64,000 bases of DNA from Pseudomonas sp. HN11 (GCF_021390155.1 NZ_CP089985.1:3483001-3547000); one strand, 5' to 3'. Shown: positions 46,841 to 55,988, counted from the first letter of the stretch. Notes: a model not told the origin generated them from the sequence alone. Numbers and translations are program-made.

Positions 46841-47806
46841 ATGCATTTGCCGACTTACCAAGACGTTATCGCCGCCGCCCAGCAGCTGGAAGGTATTGCC
46901 CACCAAACGCCGGTATTCACCTCACGCACCCTCGACGCGCTGACCGGCGCCCAGGTCTTTATCAAGTGTGAAAACCTGCAACGCGCCGGTTCGTTCAAGT
47001 TTCGCGGAGCCTTCAACGCGTTGTCGCGCTTCGATGATCAGCAGCGTAAGGCCGGCGTGGTGGCGTTTTCCTCCGGTAACCACGCCCAGGGGATTGCCCT
47101 GGCGGCGCAGTTGCTCGGCATACCGGCGACCATCGTGATGCCCACCGATGCGCCGGCCGCCAAGGTCGCGGCCACCCGCGAATATGGCGCCAGCGTGGTG
47201 CTGTATGACCGCTTCACCGAGGACCGCGAGCAGATCGGCCGTACCCTGGCGAGTGAGCACGGCCTGACCCTGATCCCACCCTACGACCACCCGCACATCC
47301 TCGCCGGGCAAGGCACGGCCGCCAAGGAATTGCTGGAGGCCATCGGCCCGCTGGATGCGTTGTTCGTTGGCCTCGGCGGCGGTGGCATGCTCTCGGGGAC
47401 CGCGCTGAGCACCCGCGCCCTGGCGCCTGACTGCCTGCTGTATGGCGTCGAGCCTGAAGCCGGCAATGACGGCCAACGCTCGTTGCGCAGCGGCAGCATT
47501 GTGCATATCGACACGCCAACAACCATCGCCGATGGCGCTCAGACCCAACACCTGGGCGATTACACCTTCCCCATCATTCGCGACAAGGTGAATGACATCC
47601 TCACCGTGTCAGATGCCCAGTTGGTCGAGGCGATGAAGTTCTTCATGCAACGCATGAAACTGGTGGTCGAGCCTACCGGTTGCCTGGGGCTGGCGGCATT
47701 GCTCAACGAGGGCGACCGGTTCAAGAGCCAGCGCGTGGGCATTATCGTCACCGGTGGCAACGTCGATATTCAGAAGTACACCGCCCTGCTCGGTGAGACC
47801 TCATGA
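46841..47806 (+). CDS. Threonine/serine dehydratase-like PLP enzyme
   Basis: 321-aa fold-type II PLP enzyme. The PLP lysine lies in GSFKFRGA, the phosphate loop in GLGGGGMLSG, and SSGNHAQG binds the substrate carboxylate. No ACT regulatory domain, so it is not the biosynthetic IlvA; it resembles catabolic threonine dehydratases, serine racemase and threo-3-hydroxyaspartate ammonia-lyases. It converges on a YheO-type regulator gene with a 16-bp gap, a recurring pairing that suggests functional linkage. Confidence 0.85.
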   Translation: MHLPTYQDVIAAAQQLEGIAHQTPVFTSRTLDALTGAQVFIKCENLQRAGSFKFRGAFNALSRFDDQQRKAGVVAFSSGNHAQGIALAAQLLGIPATIVMPTDAPAAKVAATREYGASVVLYDRFTEDREQIGRTLASEHGLTLIPPYDHPHILAGQGTAAKELLEAIGPLDALFVGLGGGGMLSGTALSTRALAPDCLLYGVEPEAGNDGQRSLRSGSIVHIDTPTTIADGAQTQHLGDYTFPIIRDKVNDILTVSDAQLVEAMKFFMQRMKLVVEPTGCLGLAALLNEGDRFKSQRVGIIVTGGNVDIQKYTALLGETS

Positions 47807-47822
47807 CTATCATCCAGGCATG

Positions 47823-48449
47823 CTACTTGGCGTAGGTGTAGACCGCCGCGCGCGACACGCCCAGGTGCGAGGCCACGGTTTCCATGGACCGGCGAATGTC
47901 CAGGCAGCCCGAGTCTTTGAGTTCCAGCAGCAACACACGTCGGTCCGCCGTCTTCAGTGCACGCGGGGTGGTAGCCAAGCGCGCGGCGAACTGGTCGATG
48001 CGGGCACGGATGATATCGGCCCCGGAAGGGTCCAGGGACTCGATGAGCTTGTCGCCGCTGACCGAACCGAACTGCTCAAGCATGCCCTGCAAGCCCCGGA
48101 ACAACGAAAGATCGACGTTCATGCACAAGGCCGCGACGTACTCGCCGCCGACGCCCTTGATGCCGATCGATGTGCTCTTGACCTGGCGACCGTCGCTGAA
48201 CTGGTTCTGGTAGTTGGCGATGACTTGCGGGTAGTCCGGGTCGGCAATCCGCGCCAGACCCAGTTCGGTGGTCGGGTCTCCCGGCGTGCGCCCGGAGAGG
48301 TTGTTGTGTATCGCCAGGATCGAGTGCTGCGGGTCGCGCAAGTCGTGCAGCACCACTTCGCAGAATGGGCTGAAGGTCTTGCTCAAGCCTTCGGCAATCT
48401 GTTCGAGCTGGCTGATCAGGTGAGTATCATCGGGAGAGGTGTTTTTCAT
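47823..48449 (-). CDS. YheO-type PAS / HTH regulator
   Basis: 208-aa DNA-binding protein with an N-terminal YheO-like PAS domain (about 15-125, HDLRDPQHSILAIHNNLSGR) and a C-terminal helix-turn-helix (METVASHLGVSRAAVYTYAK). Start ATG 48449; the frame extends upstream to 48515 without family similarity. It probably controls the adjacent dehydratase gene or the catabolic operon at 48.6-54.3 kb; the choice cannot be made from sequence. Confidence 0.85.
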   Translation of the reverse strand: MKNTSPDDTHLISQLEQIAEGLSKTFSPFCEVVLHDLRDPQHSILAIHNNLSGRTPGDPTTELGLARIADPDYPQVIANYQNQFSDGRQVKSTSIGIKGVGGEYVAALCMNVDLSLFRGLQGMLEQFGSVSGDKLIESLDPSGADIIRARIDQFAARLATTPRALKTADRRVLLLELKDSGCLDIRRSMETVASHLGVSRAAVYTYAK

Positions 48450-48543
48450 GCAAGACAACATATCCAGTCCTGGACAGGGCGTCAATTTCAGCGCTGTCCC
48501 CCATAGCACTGTCACTCATGGTGGGGCCGTTTCGCAGCCCTGC

Positions 48544-48557
48544 GCGAGCAAGCTCGC
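48544..48557. repeat. Short REP-like palindrome
   Basis: GCGAGC-AA-GCTCGC followed by TCACCACA, a second REP class common in fluorescens-group genomes. It lies in the 119-bp gap between the YheO-type gene start and the end of the GMC oxidoreductase gene. Confidence 0.6.
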
Positions 48558-48568
48558 TCACCACAGGG

Positions 48569-50182
48569 TCAGTGGGCATCCTCTAAGATCAGCTCGGCGC
48601 CCTTCTCCGCCACCATCAACACCGCCGCATGGGTATTGCCCGACGTCACGTTGGGGAAGATCGACGCATCGACAATGCGCAGCCCTTCCAGCCCGTGCAC
48701 CTTCAAGCGTTTGTCCACCACCGATACCTGCGGGTCCGAGCCCATGGCGCAGGAGCCACACAGGTGGTAGATCGAGCCGCTGTTTTCGCGGAAGTATTGC
48801 AGCATCTGCTCGTCGGTCTGCACCGTCGCGCCCGGTAGCACCTCGGCCACGGTGATGCCCTTGAGCGCCGGCGCCTGCATGATCTTGCGCATCAACCGGC
48901 TACCCTGGATCACCTCGTCGATGTCCTTCTGGGTGCTCAGGTAATTGGGGTCGATCAAGGCCGCGTCCCGTGGGTTCTTCGAGGCGATGCGGATGGTGCC
49001 GCGGCTGGTCGGCCGGCACGGGTTGAAGCACAGCAGGAAGCCGGAATACGGCTCGGGCTTGAGGCTGGCCTTGTTGTTTTTCGGGATCTGGTAGGACAGC
49101 GGGTTGAAGTACAGCTGCAGGTTCGGGTCTTTCTGTTCGTCGTTACCGCGAAAGAACCCCCCCGCCTGGTTGACGCTCATCGCCAGCGCGCCCTTGCGGG
49201 TCAGCAGGTATTTCAAACCGAGTTTGAGTTGACCGAACAGCGAGCTGAGTTCGTCGTTCAGCGTCGGAATATTGGCCTTGTAGTAGTAGCTGGCGCACAG
49301 GTGGTCCTGCAAGTTTTCACCCACAGCCGGCAGGTGCTTGACCAGCGGGATGTTGTGATCGGCCAGCAGCTGCTGGTCAGCCACGCCGGACAGTTGCAGG
49401 ATCTTCGGCGTGTCGACCGCACCGGCACACAGGATCACTTCCTTGCGTGCCGTAAAGATACGGGAACCACCGTGTTGGGTGACCGCAATCCCGGTGGCGC
49501 GCTGCTTCTCGTCGAACAACACGCGATCCACCAGCGCATGCAGTTCAACGGTCAAGTTGGAACGACCGAGCGCCGGGTGCAGGTACGCAAAGCTGCTGGA
49601 GCAGCGCTCGCCATTGCGGGTATTGACGTCATACAGCCCCGCACCTTCAAAATTGGGACCGTTGAAGTCGTCGCTGTGGGCATAGCCCAGCTGTTCGCAG
49701 CCCTCGAGGAACACGTCGCAGATCGGGTGGGTCTGGCCCTTCATCGGCGTGATGCTGATGGGGCCGCTGCCGCCGTGGTACTCGGTGTCGCCCAGCGGGT
49801 GGTTTTCCAGCTTGCGGAAGTACGGCAGCACGTCCTTGAAACTCCAGCCTTCGTTGCCGTTGGCAGCCCAGTCATCGAAGTCATGGGCCTGGCCGCGCAC
49901 GTAGATCATCGCGTTGATCGAGCCCGAGCCGCCCTGCACCTTGCCACGCGGCGCGTAGATTTCACGCCCGGCCAGTTGCTTTTGCGGCTGGCTGTAGTAC
50001 ATCCAGTTGAAGGTCGGGTTGTAATACATCTTGGCGAAACCGACCGGAATCTTGAACCACCAGGAACTGTCCTTGCCGCCGGCCTCCAGCAGCAACACGG
50101 AGTGTTCGCCCGAGGCGGACAGCCGGTTGGCAAGAATGCAGCCTGCGGCGCCAGCGCCGGCGATGATGTAGTCATATGTCAT
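48569..50182 (-). CDS. GMC-family FAD oxidoreductase (choline dehydrogenase-like)
   Basis: 537-aa flavoprotein alcohol dehydrogenase. FAD motif IIAGAGAAGCILANRL at the N-terminus; GMC signatures GKVQGGSGSINAMIYVRG and GAVDTPKILQLSG; C-terminal HLCGSCAMG and VDASIFPNVTSGNTHA hold the active-site histidines. Last gene of the leftward operon aldehyde dehydrogenase - MFS - enolase-superfamily enzyme - this gene, 26 bp downstream of its neighbour. It probably oxidises an alcohol or polyol; substrate not recognised. Confidence 0.92.
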   Translation of the reverse strand: MTYDYIIAGAGAAGCILANRLSASGEHSVLLLEAGGKDSSWWFKIPVGFAKMYYNPTFNWMYYSQPQKQLAGREIYAPRGKVQGGSGSINAMIYVRGQAHDFDDWAANGNEGWSFKDVLPYFRKLENHPLGDTEYHGGSGPISITPMKGQTHPICDVFLEGCEQLGYAHSDDFNGPNFEGAGLYDVNTRNGERCSSSFAYLHPALGRSNLTVELHALVDRVLFDEKQRATGIAVTQHGGSRIFTARKEVILCAGAVDTPKILQLSGVADQQLLADHNIPLVKHLPAVGENLQDHLCASYYYKANIPTLNDELSSLFGQLKLGLKYLLTRKGALAMSVNQAGGFFRGNDEQKDPNLQLYFNPLSYQIPKNNKASLKPEPYSGFLLCFNPCRPTSRGTIRIASKNPRDAALIDPNYLSTQKDIDEVIQGSRLMRKIMQAPALKGITVAEVLPGATVQTDEQMLQYFRENSGSIYHLCGSCAMGSDPQVSVVDKRLKVHGLEGLRIVDASIFPNVTSGNTHAAVLMVAEKGAELILEDAH

Positions 50183-50208
50183 TCACGGTTACCGCATCAG
50201 TCGTTTTA

Positions 50209-51426
50209 TTAGCCCTTGGCGGGCGAAGTGTCTTTTACGTCAGCCGGGGTCGGCGCCATTTGCAGGTGCAGGCGTGAACCGGTGTAGGGCGTGTGCTTGC
50301 GCACCACGTCCATGTTCAGTTCCACGCCCAGGCCGGGTTCGGTGGACGGGATGATGTAGCCGTCCTCCCATTGCAGCGGTTTGGTCAGTACTTCGGCATG
50401 GAAACCGCCCCAGGTCATGATGCTTTCCTGGATCAGGAAGTTCGGTGTACAGGTGGCCAGCTGGAAGCTCGCCGCCGCGCCAATCGGCCCGTTGTACAGG
50501 TGCGGCGCGATCTGCGCGTAGTAGGCCTCGGCCATGCTCGCGATTTTCTTCGCCTCCAATAGCCCGCCGCAGCGCGCTACGTTCATCTGCAGGATCGACG
50601 CCCCGCCGGCCTGCAGCAGCTTGAAGAACTCATACTTGGTGGTCAGGCGCTCGCCGGTGGCAATCGGGATGCTGGTCTTGGCCGCGACCTGGGCCATAGC
50701 GTCTTCCTGGCCGGGTGGTACGGGTTCCTCGAACCACAGCGGGTCGTATTTTTCCAGGCGCCTGGCCAGGCGGATCGCCGACGACGGCACCATCTGCCCG
50801 TGCGTGCCGAACAGCAGATCGCACTTGTCGCCCACCGCTTCGCGGATCTTGCGGCAGAAGGTTTCGCAGCGTTCCAGCACCTCAAGGGAGATCTGGTGGC
50901 CGGAGTACGCGGTGTACGGGCCGGCCGGGTCGAACTTCACGGCGGTGAAGCCTTTGTTCATGTTCTCGATAGCACACTCGGCGGCCAGGTCCGGGTCGTC
51001 GTAGTCGTACTCGCCCTGGCTGTTGACCGGGTACAGGTAGGTGTAGGAACGCAGTCGCTCGTTGACCTTGCCGCCGAGCAACTCGTAGACCGGTTTGTTC
51101 GCGGCCTTGCCGATGATGTCCCAGCAGGCCATTTCCAGACCACTGACCACACCCATCATGGTCAGGTCCGGGCGCTGGGTGAAACCGCTGGAATAGGCCT
51201 GGCGGAAGAAGCGCTCGATATGGTGCGGGTCGTGATTGAGCAGGTAGCGCTCGAACACGTCTTCGATGATCGGCAGCATGGCCTTGGGGCCGAAGGTCGC
51301 GGCATAGATCTCGCCAACGCCTTCAATGCCGCAATCGGTCTTGAGTTTGACGAACAGCCAGTACATGCCACCGATGTGCGGCGGTGGGACGGCAACGATA
51401 TGGGTTTCAAGGGCGACGACTTTCAT
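50209..51426 (-). CDS. Mandelate racemase/muconate-lactonizing enzyme family protein
   Basis: 405-aa enolase-superfamily enzyme, probably a sugar-acid dehydratase or cycloisomerase. An N-terminal capping domain is followed by the barrel with K164 (AVKFDP), FGTHGQ, E233/E234 (WFEEP), E259 (ATGERL) and MNVARCGG. At the place of the usual first metal-ligand Asp there is G207 (LLFGTHGQ). ATG 51426 lies one base after the MFS stop; the GTG at 51435 is an alternative. The neighbourhood indicates a carbohydrate-acid pathway. Confidence 0.85.
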   Translation of the reverse strand: MKVVALETHIVAVPPPHIGGMYWLFVKLKTDCGIEGVGEIYAATFGPKAMLPIIEDVFERYLLNHDPHHIERFFRQAYSSGFTQRPDLTMMGVVSGLEMACWDIIGKAANKPVYELLGGKVNERLRSYTYLYPVNSQGEYDYDDPDLAAECAIENMNKGFTAVKFDPAGPYTAYSGHQISLEVLERCETFCRKIREAVGDKCDLLFGTHGQMVPSSAIRLARRLEKYDPLWFEEPVPPGQEDAMAQVAAKTSIPIATGERLTTKYEFFKLLQAGGASILQMNVARCGGLLEAKKIASMAEAYYAQIAPHLYNGPIGAAASFQLATCTPNFLIQESIMTWGGFHAEVLTKPLQWEDGYIIPSTEPGLGVELNMDVVRKHTPYTGSRLHLQMAPTPADVKDTSPAKG

Positions 51427-51427
51427 C

Positions 51428-52738
51428 TCAGGCACCTGTCTGGTTGAATTTTTTACGGTTGATTCGGGCGCGCAGGGTCAAGGCCGCAAGGGTGCCGAGC
51501 ACACCGACAAAGGCGATGTAGCCGAAGTACAGGTTGTAACCCGCCTTGCCTGGGTAGGTGTCGGTCAGGTAGCCGTTGATCAACGGGATAAAGGTGTCCG
51601 GCAGATAACCCACCACCGAGACGATGCCGATGGCCAGGCCGGTGATACGCAGCGGGATGTCGCAGCTGTCGAGGATCGCCCAGTAGAGGCCACGGATCGC
51701 ATACGTCATCAGGCCGATAAAAATCACCGTGCCGATCAGCAGGCCCAGGCTGTTGAAGGCTGGGAACAGGATCAGCCCGACCATTGCCAGGGTCACCAGC
51801 GCCAACGCGACGATCAATACAGAGATGTTGGAGAACTTGTCCCCCAGCCAGCCGCCGCCGATGCCACCGATGGGGCGCATCCACAGCTTGATGGTGGTGA
51901 TGGTACCGGCCATCACCGCAGTCATGCCGCTGCCTTGCAGGTAGTCGGAGAAACTGTAGGTGGCCCAGAACATGTGGTAACCGCAGAACACGATGGCGGT
52001 CACCAGCCACAGCTCGGGAATTTTCACCAGGGTGGTCAGGTCGGCGATCAGGTTGAACGTGCCCTTCTCCACCGCTGCGGTCTCGGCCATGGACTTGGGG
52101 TCCTTGAGCAGCACCAGCACGCAGCCGATGGCGATGCACACAAAGGAATACAGGTAGACCACCTGCTTGAAGCCCTCGGCCGCCGTTTGGCTACGGGTCT
52201 CGGTGGCATAGGCGAACAGGCCCAGGGCGACGGTGGCCAACAGCGCCTCGACCAGCCCGCGACCACCATCGAGGATGCCGAAGAACCGACCTTGCTCGCT
52301 CTGATGGGCAATCATTTTCACACGCTTGAGCACCGAGGCCCAGAATGTCAGGCCGGTGGTGAGCCCCCAGCAGCCGAAGATGATCATCAGGCCGGTCATC
52401 GAAGGCACGGTGGAATACCACAGGCCTAACGCGCCAGTGGCAACCAGCGAGAAGAAGATCAGGAAGCGCGGCGGCAAACGGTCGGCCAGCCATCCGCTGG
52501 GCAAATAACTGAGCAGGAATATCGTGCCGAGCATGGAATACAGATAGCCCAACTCACTGTGGTTGATCTGGAACACTTCGAGCATGGTGGTCTGATAGAC
52601 CTGGCGCAGGTAAAGGATCGGGTAGATCGCCCCTGCGGCCAGTACCAGCAACATCAATTGGAAGTAGCGACTGGCGGTGTCGTTAGCCGCGGGCACGGCA
52701 ACGGAAACCTGGGCAACGGATGCAGGCTTGGACATCAT
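51428..52738 (-). CDS. MFS transporter (YihN-like)
   Basis: 436-aa MFS permease with about twelve helices, opening after a short hydrophilic N-terminus with YFQLMLLVLAAGAIYPILYL, then LPSGWLADRLPPR as the motif-A loop. It resembles the YihN-type putative sugar transporters. ATG 52738 and 52735 are adjacent; GAGG is suitably spaced for the first. The upstream leader contains a hairpin (52749-52769) and a TTGTTGTTAT motif. Confidence 0.88.
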   Translation of the reverse strand: MMSKPASVAQVSVAVPAANDTASRYFQLMLLVLAAGAIYPILYLRQVYQTTMLEVFQINHSELGYLYSMLGTIFLLSYLPSGWLADRLPPRFLIFFSLVATGALGLWYSTVPSMTGLMIIFGCWGLTTGLTFWASVLKRVKMIAHQSEQGRFFGILDGGRGLVEALLATVALGLFAYATETRSQTAAEGFKQVVYLYSFVCIAIGCVLVLLKDPKSMAETAAVEKGTFNLIADLTTLVKIPELWLVTAIVFCGYHMFWATYSFSDYLQGSGMTAVMAGTITTIKLWMRPIGGIGGGWLGDKFSNISVLIVALALVTLAMVGLILFPAFNSLGLLIGTVIFIGLMTYAIRGLYWAILDSCDIPLRITGLAIGIVSVVGYLPDTFIPLINGYLTDTYPGKAGYNLYFGYIAFVGVLGTLAALTLRARINRKKFNQTGA

Positions 52739-52748
52739 TCGGACCTCA

Positions 52749-52786
52749 GGCACCCGATGCACGGGTGCCCCGATAATTGTTGTTAT
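52749..52786 (-). promoter_or_regulatory. MFS leader hairpin and TTGTTGTTAT motif
   Basis: GGCACCC-GATGCAC-GGGTGCC (52749-52769) folds just ahead of the ribosome-binding site. TTGTTGTTAT (52777-52786) is repeated at 54319-54328 before the aldehyde dehydrogenase gene, in the same orientation, and is reminiscent of half-sites of GntR-family operators. Confidence 0.4.
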
Positions 52787-52804
52787 AGAGGCAGCGGCAA
52801 GTGA

Positions 52805-52853
52805 CAAGCTACAAGCGGCAAGCAGACCTTGCGCGCTCGAAACTTGTAGCTTG
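52805..52853. repeat. Inverted repeat CAAGCTACAAG
   Basis: CAAGCTACAAG (52805-52815) and its reverse complement (52843-52853) are separated by 27 bp, embedded in sequence with further GCGGCAAG / CTTGCAGC copies. This is a dispersed intergenic repeat type of pseudomonads and could act as a terminator for the aldehyde dehydrogenase gene. Confidence 0.65.
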
Positions 52854-52878
52854 CAGCTTCAAACTAGTAGCTGCTTTT

Positions 52879-54303
52879 CTAATACTTCATGACCACCAAG
52901 CGGGTCTGGGTGAACTCAAGCATCCCGTGCTTACCGTCATCGCCGCCCAGCCCTGAGCGTTTCCAGCCGGCGTGGAAGCCCTGGTACGGGTCCGCCGGTG
53001 TGCGATTGACGTACAACTCGCCGGCTTCGATGGCATTTGCCACTTTCATCGCCGTTCGGTAGTTCTCGGTGTAGAGCACCGACGACAGACCGAACTGGTG
53101 GTCGTTGGCCATGGCCAGTGCTTCATCGATGTCGCGGTACTTGAGCACCGGCAGCACCGGGCCGAAGATTTCTTCCCTGATGATTTCCATGTCCTGGCGG
53201 CAGCCGCTGAGCAGGGTTGGCGGGTAGAAATGGCCGGGGCCTTCTGGCAATACGCCGCCCACTTCCAGTACAGCACCGGCGGCGACGGCGCGCTCGACCA
53301 TGGCGTGAATACTCTTTTGCGCGCTGGCGTTGACCAGGGGGCCCATCAGGTTGGCATCGATTGCCCGGTCGCCGAACTTCACTGCGCCGATTTTGCTTTT
53401 CAGCAAGGCGAGGAACGGCGCGTAGACGCTTTCGTGCACATACACGCGCTCCACCGCCGTACACAGCTGGCCGCAATGGGTGGTCTTGGACGCGACGATG
53501 GCGCTGGCCGCGTGTTCCAGGTTGGCGTCAGCCTCGATGATCGCCGGGGTCTTGCCGCCCAGTTCAAGAGAGGGCTTGGCGATGTTGGTCTTGCAGTAAT
53601 CCAGCACCATGCGCCCGGCATTCACGCTACCGGTGAGGGTAATCAGGCCAACGGCCTTGTGGGTGCAGACGCTGGCGGCAGTGGCGTGGTCCATGGTCAG
53701 GATATTGATGACGCCCGCCGGAATCCCGGCCTTGACCACGGCCTTGGCGATTTCAAACGCCGACAGCGGTGTGTTGTTGCTCGGCCGCACCACCACGGTA
53801 TTGCCCGCGATCAGCGCCGGGGCGATCTTGCGCAGCAGGGTGTAGACCGGGTAGTTGAACGGGATCAGGCAAGCCACGACGCCGATCGGCTCGCGTTGCA
53901 GGAACAGGTTTTCATCCGGGGTATCGCTGGGGATGATCTCACCTTCGATCCGGCGAGCCCATTCCGCGTGGTAACGAGTGATCTGCGCCGCGTAGCGCGC
54001 TTCGTTGCTGGCGTCGCTGACGCTCTTGCCGGACTCGCTGGCCAGCGCCGTGCCGATCGCTTCAGCGCAGCTGTCCAGGGCATCGGCAAAGGCGCGCAGG
54101 TGTTCGGCGCGTTCGATACTGGTGAGTTTGCCCCAGGCTTTCTGGGCGATCGCGGCGGCGTCGACGGCAGCAATCGCCTCATCGGCGGTGGCAGCACTGA
54201 CGTGGCCGACCAGGGCTTCGGTGGCCGGGTTGTAGACGGCGATCAGTGCATCACTGGCAGGTTCGACAAAGTGACCGTTGAAAAAATTGCGCTCGAGTTG
54301 CAT
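52879..54303 (-). CDS. Aldehyde dehydrogenase (AldA-like)
   Basis: 474-aa NAD(P)-dependent aldehyde dehydrogenase similar to AldA lactaldehyde/glycolaldehyde dehydrogenase. General base E247 (ELGGK) and nucleophile C281 (GQLCTAVER) are 34 residues apart as expected; FNYPVYTLLRK and LTGSVNAG line the NAD site. It is the first gene of the leftward set but is separated from the MFS gene by 140 bp with a repeat element and a second TTGTTGTTAT motif, so both may be transcribed separately under common control. Confidence 0.9.
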   Translation of the reverse strand: MQLERNFFNGHFVEPASDALIAVYNPATEALVGHVSAATADEAIAAVDAAAIAQKAWGKLTSIERAEHLRAFADALDSCAEAIGTALASESGKSVSDASNEARYAAQITRYHAEWARRIEGEIIPSDTPDENLFLQREPIGVVACLIPFNYPVYTLLRKIAPALIAGNTVVVRPSNNTPLSAFEIAKAVVKAGIPAGVINILTMDHATAASVCTHKAVGLITLTGSVNAGRMVLDYCKTNIAKPSLELGGKTPAIIEADANLEHAASAIVASKTTHCGQLCTAVERVYVHESVYAPFLALLKSKIGAVKFGDRAIDANLMGPLVNASAQKSIHAMVERAVAAGAVLEVGGVLPEGPGHFYPPTLLSGCRQDMEIIREEIFGPVLPVLKYRDIDEALAMANDHQFGLSSVLYTENYRTAMKVANAIEAGELYVNRTPADPYQGFHAGWKRSGLGGDDGKHGMLEFTQTRLVVMKY

Positions 54304-54318
54304 GTGGTTTGCCCAACG

Positions 54319-54352
54319 TTGTTGTTATCCGAATGACATGCAGTCTTGTCAT
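54319..54352 (-). promoter_or_regulatory. Control elements before the aldehyde dehydrogenase gene
   Basis: TTGTTGTTAT (54319-54328) matches the motif before the MFS gene. ATGACA-N8-TGTCAT (54333-54352) is a perfect inverted repeat a few bases further upstream. Both are within 50 bp of the start codon. Confidence 0.45.
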
Positions 54353-54425
54353 CGGCCAGCCGTTGGACAAACGATTTATTGCGTGGGGTAACGTGCGAAA
54401 AACGCAGGTTAGTCGGTATTTACCT

Positions 54426-55871
54426 TCAGAGGCCGCGCTGGCGTAGCCACTGCAGAAAGCCTTTCTTCACCGGCACCACTGGCACCTCCTGGGTCAAGGC
54501 CTGCGCGGCGTGCAGGCGGAAATCCAGCAGGGTTTTCATGGCTTCGCTGATGTCGTGCCGCGCATCCAGGCACGGCTTCAAGTATTCCTTCTCGATACGG
54601 TACAGGGTGCAAAAGGTCTTGGCCGAGAAATCCGCCAGCGCCGCCTGATCCGACAGGATCCCCGCCTCGCCGATCACCTCCCCAGGCCCCATGCGCCCGG
54701 CTTCGAACTTGTGCCCGCCCTTGGTCAGCATCACCGAGATCACGCCGGATTCGACGATAAACAAATGGTCGCTGACCTCCCCTGCGGGCAAGATCATCTC
54801 GCCGGCGCGGTAGGTGTGCAGGGTCATGTTCTGGCTGAAGGTGTCTTTCTCTTCCTGGCGCAGGGTGGAGAAAATCGACGAGCGCTCCAGCAACGCACGT
54901 GCGGCGGACATCGCCGGGGGCGCGCTGCTCTCCGTGGCCGACAGTAAGCCGACGCCTGCCGCTTGCAGGTGACGGAAGGCCAAGTCGTAAAGCTGGTTGC
55001 GCACTTCGCGCTTGAGGGCCATGGCCGGCACGAAACCGCTGATTTCATACTCGACGCCGCCACTGGCCGAGGTCTTGAACGCCACGCTCGGCGCCGGCTT
55101 GCCCAGCAGTGGCCGACACCCCTGCATCGCCCGCTCCAGCGCCTCGATCACGGTTTGCGGGCGCGCGTGGGGGCTGACCTGCAGGCTGACCGCCAGGCCG
55201 AACATGTCCGCCGGGCGCGAGAAGTTGATGATCTTGGCCTTGGCCGCCAGGGAGTTGGGGATCACCGCCAGGCTGCCCTGGGAGGTTTGCAGGCGCGTGG
55301 CGCGCCAGTCGATGTCGGTCACCCGGCCTTCAGTGCCGTCGATGGAGATCCAGTCATCGATCTGATACGGCTTGGTGGTGTTGAGCACGATCCCGGAAAA
55401 CACATCGCTCAGCGTGCTTTGCAACGCCAGGCCGACAATGATCGCCACCGCGCCGGAGGTGGCAAGCACGCCTTTGACCGGCAGCTCGAGCACATAGGCC
55501 ATGGCCGCGATGATCGCGATCAGGAAAATCACGGCGCCCACCAGGTCCTGCAACAGGCGCCCGGTGTGGCCCACCCTCTGCATCATCACCGCACCGAGCA
55601 ACACCGTCAGCGTGCGCGCCGCAAACAGCCACCAGCCGATCTGCAGGGCCGTGGCCGCCAGGTGCAAGGCGGTGTTGTCCGCATAGGGGGCCACTTGCAT
55701 GGGGTTCATGCCGTCGTTGAACAGCACGGCGCTGTACACGGCAAAGATCGCCAACCGCGCCGCCAGCTTCCAGTTGGCGAGGTTGACGGAAATAAGGCGC
55801 CACACGGCGATGTCGATAAAGATCAGCGCCAGGGCGCACAGCATCGGGTGATCAGCGATAAATGAGGGCAT
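54426..55871 (-). CDS. MscS-type channel with cyclic-nucleotide-binding domain
   Basis: 481-aa inner-membrane channel. Several N-terminal helices, then the MscS pore and beta domain (VLATSGAVAIIVGLALQSTL, NTTKPYQIDDWISIDG, RLQTSQGSLAVIPNS), and a C-terminal cyclic-nucleotide-binding fold (about 345-460, FIVESGVISVML...GPGEVIGEAGILSD). It belongs to the bCNG/MscS-like group, whose gating by cAMP rather than tension has been proposed. ATG 55871 has GGAG 8 nt upstream. Confidence 0.9.
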   Translation of the reverse strand: MPSFIADHPMLCALALIFIDIAVWRLISVNLANWKLAARLAIFAVYSAVLFNDGMNPMQVAPYADNTALHLAATALQIGWWLFAARTLTVLLGAVMMQRVGHTGRLLQDLVGAVIFLIAIIAAMAYVLELPVKGVLATSGAVAIIVGLALQSTLSDVFSGIVLNTTKPYQIDDWISIDGTEGRVTDIDWRATRLQTSQGSLAVIPNSLAAKAKIINFSRPADMFGLAVSLQVSPHARPQTVIEALERAMQGCRPLLGKPAPSVAFKTSASGGVEYEISGFVPAMALKREVRNQLYDLAFRHLQAAGVGLLSATESSAPPAMSAARALLERSSIFSTLRQEEKDTFSQNMTLHTYRAGEMILPAGEVSDHLFIVESGVISVMLTKGGHKFEAGRMGPGEVIGEAGILSDQAALADFSAKTFCTLYRIEKEYLKPCLDARHDISEAMKTLLDFRLHAAQALTQEVPVVPVKKGFLQWLRQRGL

Positions 55872-55942
55872 CCAGACGACTCCAAGGTACATGCCGAGAA
55901 GATCGCATGAATTGGAGGTATCGGGTATAGCGCAAAACGAAA

Positions 55943-55970
55943 TGTAGGAGCGGGCTTGCCCGCTCCTACA
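55943..55970. repeat. REP palindrome
   Basis: TGTAGGAGCGGG-CTTG-CCCGCTCCTACA, 12-bp perfect stem, same class as the element at 21091. Placed between the pirin stop and the channel start. Confidence 0.88.
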
Positions 55971-55988
55971 GGGGAATACCACAAGCCG

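Noticed and set aside
52972..54336. 454-codon ORF opposite the AldA-like gene
   Set aside because: Antisense shadow of a well-defined dehydrogenase.
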